Source of the DNA: Tannerella forsythia
GTDB lineage: Bacteria; Bacteroidota; Bacteroidia; Bacteroidales; Tannerellaceae
Length of the DNA: 57,315 bases
Assembly: GCF_003860135.1 (NCBI RefSeq)
Contig: NZ_RQYN01000015.1
Span: 1-57,315 of the forward strand
Reading direction: 5' to 3'
Shown here: in pieces, positions 53,334 to 57,315 of the stretch
Layout of the letters: every line of letters begins with the position of its first letter
How positions within the stretch are numbered: the first letter of the stretch is position 1
Notes under the pieces: generated by a model
Databases searched by the model: none
The model's input: the letters and a program-made list of their open reading frames with translations, nothing else
What the model was told of the DNA's origin: nothing
Position numbers and translations under genes: made by a program

Positions 53334-54120
53334 ACAGCTTATAGAGGTTGATCACCGGAGATACGTCGTAAACAGTTTTCCATTTGCCCTCGAACGGATC
53401 AAACTCCCGCCCGACGGTGCCATAAAGCCCAAAGATCTCGTTGAACATCGTCGTGGCAGAGATTCCGTAACCGGTATTAGGCACGAAAGGCGAAGGCAAC
53501 ATGGAGCCGTGCCGCGCATTATAGTCCGCTCCCATCGAGTATCGGCCGTAAGCTCCGACGGTAAGCCATGTGTTTACCTGATACGACGCCATAAGGTAAC
53601 CCACGCCGTCATAATACGGGCGATGACCGAAATTATGGGTATATCGCATCGCGTAAAAGCCGCTCTGAACGAGAAACGACTCGTTGATGCGGGCTTGAAC
53701 GCCGCCACCGGCCTTATACACGTCACTCACCCCCGGCGCCACTTCCCTGTCGTTATACAGAAGGAGCCGGAGTTTCTGGTCTGCCGTATACGAAGCCACA
53801 TTTAAATAGTCCGATAGATTCATCGTGCTGAGCAGAGGATAACGGGAAGACTCCCACCGAGTATCGGGCAGATCGAGCGTCATCTTTATCTCTCTTTTTT
53901 TTCCCATCGCCGGCAGGGCGGGTGTTCTCAGATTCAGCTTGCTTTCATGCTCTTGCGCCTCCGCGGAAACAAGCGGGAGACAACACAGACACCCTACGCC
54001 CAAGAGTTTCGTTATTATCCGGACGAACGGCGGCTTCAAACGCTCTTGCCTCTGTGCGCGAGTGGTCCGGTAAGGAACGATCGGAAGAAGCCGACTCACG
54101 CATGTCATTCGTACATTCAT
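53326..54120 (-). CDS. hypothetical exported outer-membrane protein
   Basis: The protein is about 264 aa from the ATG at 54120 (MNVRMTCVSRLLPIV). It has a long basic N-terminus and a signal-like hydrophobic segment ending LPLVSAEAQ. Beta-strands with aromatic residues follow (FYAMRYTHNFGHRPYYDGVGYLMASY) and the protein ends INLYKLFK. It looks like a small beta-barrel or barrel-associated protein. I do not recognise the family. The start is uncertain: 54108 is an alternative, and the upstream TTG at 54135 is less likely. It overlaps ybeY tail-to-tail by 8 nt. Confidence 0.7.
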   Translation of the reverse strand: MNVRMTCVSRLLPIVPYRTTRAQRQERLKPPFVRIITKLLGVGCLCCLPLVSAEAQEHESKLNLRTPALPAMGKKREIKMTLDLPDTRWESSRYPLLSTMNLSDYLNVASYTADQKLRLLLYNDREVAPGVSDVYKAGGGVQARINESFLVQSGFYAMRYTHNFGHRPYYDGVGYLMASYQVNTWLTVGAYGRYSMGADYNARHGSMLPSPFVPNTGYGISATTMFNEIFGLYGTVGREFDPFEGKWKTVYDVSPVINLYKLFK

Positions 54121-54148
54121 CGTTCTACATATCAAAAGTATTCGAACG

Positions 54149-54156
54149 CAAAGATA
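54149..54156 (-). promoter_or_regulatory. candidate -7 element for the gene at 53326-54120
   Basis: TATCTTTG followed by CG on the minus strand, 28 nt before the ATG at 54120. No -33 match in range. Confidence 0.55.
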
Positions 54157-54241
54157 AGGAAACTTCGAGAACGGTCTACTCTTTTCGGTAGAATTATTTG
54201 CGTGCCGAATGACAGACGAACGAGGATGGTACGGTTTTCAA

Positions 54242-54453
54242 CCCGGATTCCGCAATAGAACAAATAAGCATGAATTTCATTCAGGCCTTCAGCCCTTGTA
54301 TTGGGTGTTGAGGTGTTGAGTTGTTGAAGTGTTGAGTTGTTTGCCGTGTAGGGGCGAACCTGTGTGTTCGCCCTTCGATGGCGTGGATATGAACAAGCGA
54401 AGGGGGAATCGGTGATACACGCATAACCATTGACAACTGACAATTAAATAATA
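54242..54453 (-). repeat. dispersed mosaic element, copy F, with one terminal repeat
   Basis: The left end CCCGGATTCCGCAATAGA (54242-54259) and the next 30 bp match the right end of the complete element in reverse. The GTTGAGTTG block and the GACAACTGACAATTAAAT block follow, but the other terminal repeat is missing, so this copy is truncated at about 54453. Confidence 0.75.
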
Positions 54454-54531
54454 AGGCTCTCTTTCATCTTTCGATATGCGCGGAGGAATGTTAAAAACGG
54501 CACCTGTCTTCTTCGGCCGGTGTTTTCTCTT

Positions 54532-54539
54532 TATCTTTG
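54532..54539 (+). promoter_or_regulatory. -7 element for the DUF2027/Smr-CYTH operon
   Basis: TATCTTTG, followed by an ATG at 54558 (18 nt). The open frame reaches back to 54537 with a TTG, inside this element, so the annotated start should be downstream. No well-placed -33. Confidence 0.65.
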
Positions 54540-54557
54540 ACAACTCGAACAGATACA

Positions 54558-55628
54558 ATGACAATGATAAAAAAAGGAGATAAGGTACGTTTTTTGAATA
54601 GCGTGGGCGGAGGAATCGTCAGAGGGTTCCGCGATAAGCACACGGCATGGGTGGAAGATGAGAGCGGGTTCGAGTTTCCCGTTTCGGTGAGCGAATGTGT
54701 GGTCGTGGACGAAGGCGGAGGGACGGCCCGTAACAGCCTTGCCGCGCGCGAAGAACGCTCGCCGGCGGTAGAGCCGGCAGAACCGCCCGTGCGTAAGGAG
54801 CCGGAAGAGTATCGGGTCGAGGAGACGCCCGAAGGCGAACGCCTCAACCTCTCGATCGCCTACCTGCCGGTCGATCCGAAGAACCTCACGTCGAGCGGAT
54901 ACGAGGCGTATTTGGTGAACGACAGCAACTATTATCTGTACTATAACTACATGAGTGCCTCGAACCGGAGTTGGACCAGTCGTTCGTCGGGGCTCATCGA
55001 GCCTAACACACGCATTTTTATGGAGGAGTTCGGGAAGGAGGACTTGAACGACCTCGAACGGATCTGCGTGCAACTGATCGCTTTCAAGAAAAAGAAGCCG
55101 TACGCGTTGAAGAATGCCCTCTCGGTAGAGCTGCGGCTCGATACGGTCAAGTTCTACAAAATACATTGCTTCACCGCGAACGATTTCTTCGACGATGACG
55201 CCCTCATTCTTCCCCTCGTCCGGAACGATGTGCCGGAGCGTCCGCTGCTCGTTTCCGCCACCGACCTGCAAGAGGCGATGATGGAGAAGAAACGCGACGA
55301 CCGCCGCAAGCCTCAACCCGTTTCGAAGCCGAAAGCGCCCGAAGCTCCGATACTCGAAATCGACCTGCATATCTCGCAGCTCCTCGACGACACGACGGGC
55401 ATGAGCGCTTCGGATATGCTCCACTATCAGCTCGATAAGTTTCATGCCGTCATGCAGGAGCATGCCGGGCAGAAGGGCCGGAAGATCGTGTTTATACACG
55501 GCAAGGGCGAAGGCGTGTTGCGTGCCGCCATCGAGAAGGAGCTGAAAACGCGTTACAAATCGTGCGACTATCAGGACGCGTCGTTTCGTGAGTACGGATT
55601 CGGGGCTACGATGGTCAAAATACGTTGA
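54558..55628 (+). CDS. DUF2027 protein with C-terminal Smr domain
   Basis: The protein is about 356 aa. It begins with an SH3-like segment (GDKVRFLNSVGGGIVRGFRD), then the DUF2027 middle region (NLSIAYLPVDPKNLTSSGYEAYLVNDSNYYLYY). It ends with an Smr domain: EIDLHISQLLDDT, HYQLDKFHAVMQEH, GRKIVFIHGKGEGVLRAAIEKEL. Smr domains have nuclease or nucleic-acid-binding activity in MutS2-related proteins. The role of the Bacteroidetes fusion is not known. ATG codons at 54558 and 54564 are both possible. The CYTH gene starts 4 nt downstream. Confidence 0.92.
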   Translation: MTMIKKGDKVRFLNSVGGGIVRGFRDKHTAWVEDESGFEFPVSVSECVVVDEGGGTARNSLAAREERSPAVEPAEPPVRKEPEEYRVEETPEGERLNLSIAYLPVDPKNLTSSGYEAYLVNDSNYYLYYNYMSASNRSWTSRSSGLIEPNTRIFMEEFGKEDLNDLERICVQLIAFKKKKPYALKNALSVELRLDTVKFYKIHCFTANDFFDDDALILPLVRNDVPERPLLVSATDLQEAMMEKKRDDRRKPQPVSKPKAPEAPILEIDLHISQLLDDTTGMSASDMLHYQLDKFHAVMQEHAGQKGRKIVFIHGKGEGVLRAAIEKELKTRYKSCDYQDASFREYGFGATMVKIR

Positions 55629-55632
55629 GGCG

Positions 55633-56106
55633 ATGGGATTGGAAATTGAACGCAAGTTTTTGGTACGGGGCGACTTCGAGCCGATGGTGGCTCGCCGCAG
55701 CCGGATCGTGCAGGGGTATCTGTGCTCGGACGAGGTGCGCACGGTGCGGGTACGCCTCTGCGGCGACGAGGCTTTCCTGACCATCAAAAGCGCGACGAAC
55801 GAACGCGGATGGAGCCGTTACGAATTTGAACAGCCGATACCGCCCGCTGACGCCGAAGAACTGCTCACGCTTTGCTGTTCGGGCGTGATCGAGAAGGTAC
55901 GGCACTGGATTCCCTTTGCCGGTCATACGTGGGAGGTCGATGTCTTCTACGGCGACAATGCCGGCCTCGTCATGGCCGAGATCGAGCTGCCTTCGGAAGA
56001 CGAACCCTTCGAGAAACCCGCGTGGGTAGGCGAAGAAGTCAGCGGCGACCCGCGTTACTATAACGCCATGCTCTCCCGCCACCCTTTCTCCCGCTGGCAG
56101 GAGTAG
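55633..56106 (+). CDS. CYTH-domain (triphosphate tunnel) protein
   Basis: The 157-aa protein begins MGLEIERKFLVRGDFEPM, the defining ExExK-type motif of CYTH enzymes. It continues with further basic and acidic tunnel residues (VRVRLCGDEAFLTIK, SRYEFEQPI, VDVFYGDNAGLVMAEIELPSEDE). Members hydrolyse triphosphates such as tripolyphosphate or act as class IV cyclases; simple bacterial ones are mostly phosphatases. It is in an operon with the DUF2027/Smr gene. The frame is open further upstream, but the conserved start is at 55633. Confidence 0.94.
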   Translation: MGLEIERKFLVRGDFEPMVARRSRIVQGYLCSDEVRTVRVRLCGDEAFLTIKSATNERGWSRYEFEQPIPPADAEELLTLCCSGVIEKVRHWIPFAGHTWEVDVFYGDNAGLVMAEIELPSEDEPFEKPAWVGEEVSGDPRYYNAMLSRHPFSRWQE

Positions 56107-56120
56107 CTTTTTTTGTTGAA

Positions 56121-56345
56121 GGGTTGGCTACAACAATTACGAATGACAAATTACGAATGACGAATGACGATGTTCAGAACGCGAATTACGCGAATGGCGC
56201 GAATCAACGCAAATGAACGAATAGTGAAAAGTGAATAGTGAAAAGTAAAGCAAAGTAGTCAAAGGTAGTCAGAGTAGTAAAGAATAACCATTGACAATTC
56301 GGAACATCGTAATTCGTAATTCGTAATTCGTAATTCGTAATTGTT
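56121..56345 (+). repeat. dispersed mosaic fragment, copy G, with heptamer repeats
   Basis: The stretch holds repeated ATTACGAATGAC blocks and the ATGTTCAGAACGCGAAT module shared with the other copies. It ends with five perfect CGTAATT heptamers in tandem (56308-56342). No terminal repeat is visible, so this is a fragment. Confidence 0.65.
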
Positions 56346-56396
56346 CCCCTCACCCCCTCAACGCCCGCAGGGCTCCACTTTTTTCCCCCTTCCTTT

Positions 56397-56427
56397 TTCG
56401 TTTTTCACTTTTTACTCGTATCTTTGT
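56397..56427 (+). promoter_or_regulatory. promoter for the DNA-binding protein gene at the right edge
   Basis: TTCG (56397-56400) and TATCTTTG (56420-56427) are 19 bp apart, one mismatch from the full consensus. The transcript would have a leader of about 320 nt before the ATG at 56753. It contains GC-rich palindrome-like stretches and a short reading frame at 56658. Confidence 0.6.
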
Positions 56428-56657
56428 GCCGGTAAGAACGATAAACACGGACGAACGGGCATGAAACGCATACCGAAACAAACGCTATGGACGACGACGA
56501 CGCGCACGACACGCCGCCGCCCGAACCCGCAAACGTCCCTTTACCCCCCCTCCCGTTAACATTTATTAATACAAACATCATACCCCTTTACGTCTCCGTA
56601 TGTCGCATGCGGAGCCAAGGGCGTTACGTATGGTTTCATCATAAAAACACAAAGCTT

Positions 56658-56756
56658 ATGAAAAGAACAGTTTCTTTCGCGGCCGACGGGTTCCGGCCGC
56701 ACGACACGAAGCGGACCCGCGGTAACCAACCTTTTAGCAGGAGGACACAACGATGA
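56658..56756 (+). CDS. possible 32-codon leader peptide
   Basis: A short frame starts ATG at 56658 (MKRTVSFAADGFRPH) and stops TGA at 56754-56756, overlapping the next ATG (ATGA), which would couple translation. The peptide is very basic, with no membrane or known motif. It may be a chance frame; the strong AGGAGG site inside it (56738-56745) serves the following gene. Confidence 0.25.
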   Translation: MKRTVSFAADGFRPHDTKRTRGNQPFSRRTQR

Positions 56757-57315
56757 GTAAAACAAGGCACACCATCAAAGCGTATCTCTACGACAAAGTC
56801 TTTCCGTGGACGACATCTGTCACTCGGCCGCCACGCGCGGCGGAGCCGACGTCTCCGACGCCGCCATGAGTCACGCCGTAGAACTCTTCCTCAAGGAGAT
56901 GGCCTACCGATTGTGCGACGGCTTCGCCGTCAACACCGGATACTTTACGGCCATGCCCGTGATCCGCGGCGTATTCCTCAATCCGAACGAAACGTTCGAT
57001 CCGCAGCGTCACACGCTCCAGTTCCATTTCGCGCAGGGCGAGTTGATGCGTCGCGAGATCGAGAGCGTCGAGGTCGAGATCATGGGTGTCGCCGAGACGG
57101 GACTCACCATCGGACAGGTGGAGGACATGAAGAGTCGTACGGTGAACGACCGGCTCACGCCCGGGTTCAACCTGCGCGTGACGGGGACGAAGCTCCGCGT
57201 GGTAGGCGACAAGCCCGGCGTCGGCATCTTCTTCCGCGAAACGGCGACGAACACCGCCACGAAGGTGGACGAAGGCGACATCGTGATCAACAACCCCTCG
57301 GAGCTGATGATCATC
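56753..57315 (+). pseudogene. DNA-binding-domain (Bvu_2165-like, DUF4469-type) gene with a frameshift, incomplete at the window end
   Basis: An excellent AGGAGG site precedes ATG at 56753 (MSKTRHTIKAYLYDK). After about 15 codons the frame changes: the conserved continuation is read from 56806 in the -1 frame (VDDICHSAATRGGADVSDAA, then MSHAVELFLKEMAYRLCDGF) and stays open to the window end. Family members have an IHF/HU-like N-terminal domain, then an immunoglobulin-like C-terminal domain. The expected segment between AYLYD and VDDICHSAA (about 15-20 residues) is missing, so there is a deletion of a length not divisible by three, or an assembly error. Confidence 0.75.

Noticed and set aside
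54531-55787. 418-aa minus-strand open frame
   Set aside because: Antisense shadow of the DUF2027/Smr and CYTH genes.

Overview
This window looks like a chromosomal segment of a Bacteroidales bacterium of moderate GC content, perhaps Tannerellaceae or Porphyromonadaceae; the family is a guess. The evidence is two SusC/SusD pairs, Bacteroidetes-type promoters (TTTG, about 20 bp, TAnnTTTG) before most operons, long Bacteroidetes-type IspG, GlyQS-type glycyl-tRNA synthetase, DUF5686 and DUF2027/Smr proteins, and few Shine-Dalgarno sites. No rRNA, tRNA, complete insertion sequence, phage or CRISPR array was seen.

Layout. 1-0.8 kb: 22-bp tandem repeats, mosaic dispersed repeats and a 13-bp-stem terminator. 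0.8-5.5 kb: first SusC/SusD pair (minus). 5.9-7.8 kb: ychF and a helix-hairpin-helix protein (plus). 7.8-9.5 kb: a 510-bp non-autonomous element beside a small membrane protein gene. 9.5-15.5 kb: second SusC/SusD pair and a DUF6261-like gene whose leader is a 41-bp tandem array. 16.3-21.5 kb: a six-gene minus-strand operon encoding a 49-aa membrane protein, a tetraheme NapC-type cytochrome fused to a SUMF1 domain, two Tat-signal sugar-type enzymes (Gfo/Idh/MocA and a TIM-barrel isomerase), a LuxR regulator with an ScdA-like N-terminus, and a 59-aa membrane protein. 21.7-25.3 kb: CAP lipoprotein, another lipoprotein, GlyRS and an FKBP lipoprotein (plus). 25.6-30.4 kb: CBM9-like protein, class I fumarase, a 42-bp palindromic array and a two-component system (minus). 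30.6-33.7 kb: three consecutive 43-aa open frames, then a DUF5686 outer-membrane protein. 33.8-36.6 kb: MarC and a GH29 alpha-L-fucosidase. 36.9-41.7 kb: a 999-aa TPR protein and a beta-barrel partner. 41.7-48.6 kb: small TPR protein, SAH hydrolase, a second 42-bp palindromic array, ispG-purE-gcvH and rpoN (minus). 48.7-56.1 kb: RNase Z, AlkD-like protein, 2-hydroxyacid dehydrogenase, SpmA/SpmB fusion, YbeY, an outer-membrane protein, DUF2027-Smr and a CYTH protein. 56.4 kb to the end: a DNA-binding-domain (Bvu_2165-like) gene with a broken reading frame near its start, running off the window.

Three things stand out. First, three unrelated tandem arrays with units of 41-43 bp (close to four helical turns), each unit carrying an inverted repeat, lie between codirectional minus-strand genes. 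Second, a family of non-autonomous elements has 18-bp terminal inverted repeats; one copy has a visible empty site elsewhere in the window, which fixes its ends. Third, the cytochrome-SUMF1/Tat-enzyme operon looks like a periplasmic sugar-oxidation module joined to quinone-linked electron transfer. Function assignments rest on reading motifs by eye; no database search was run.
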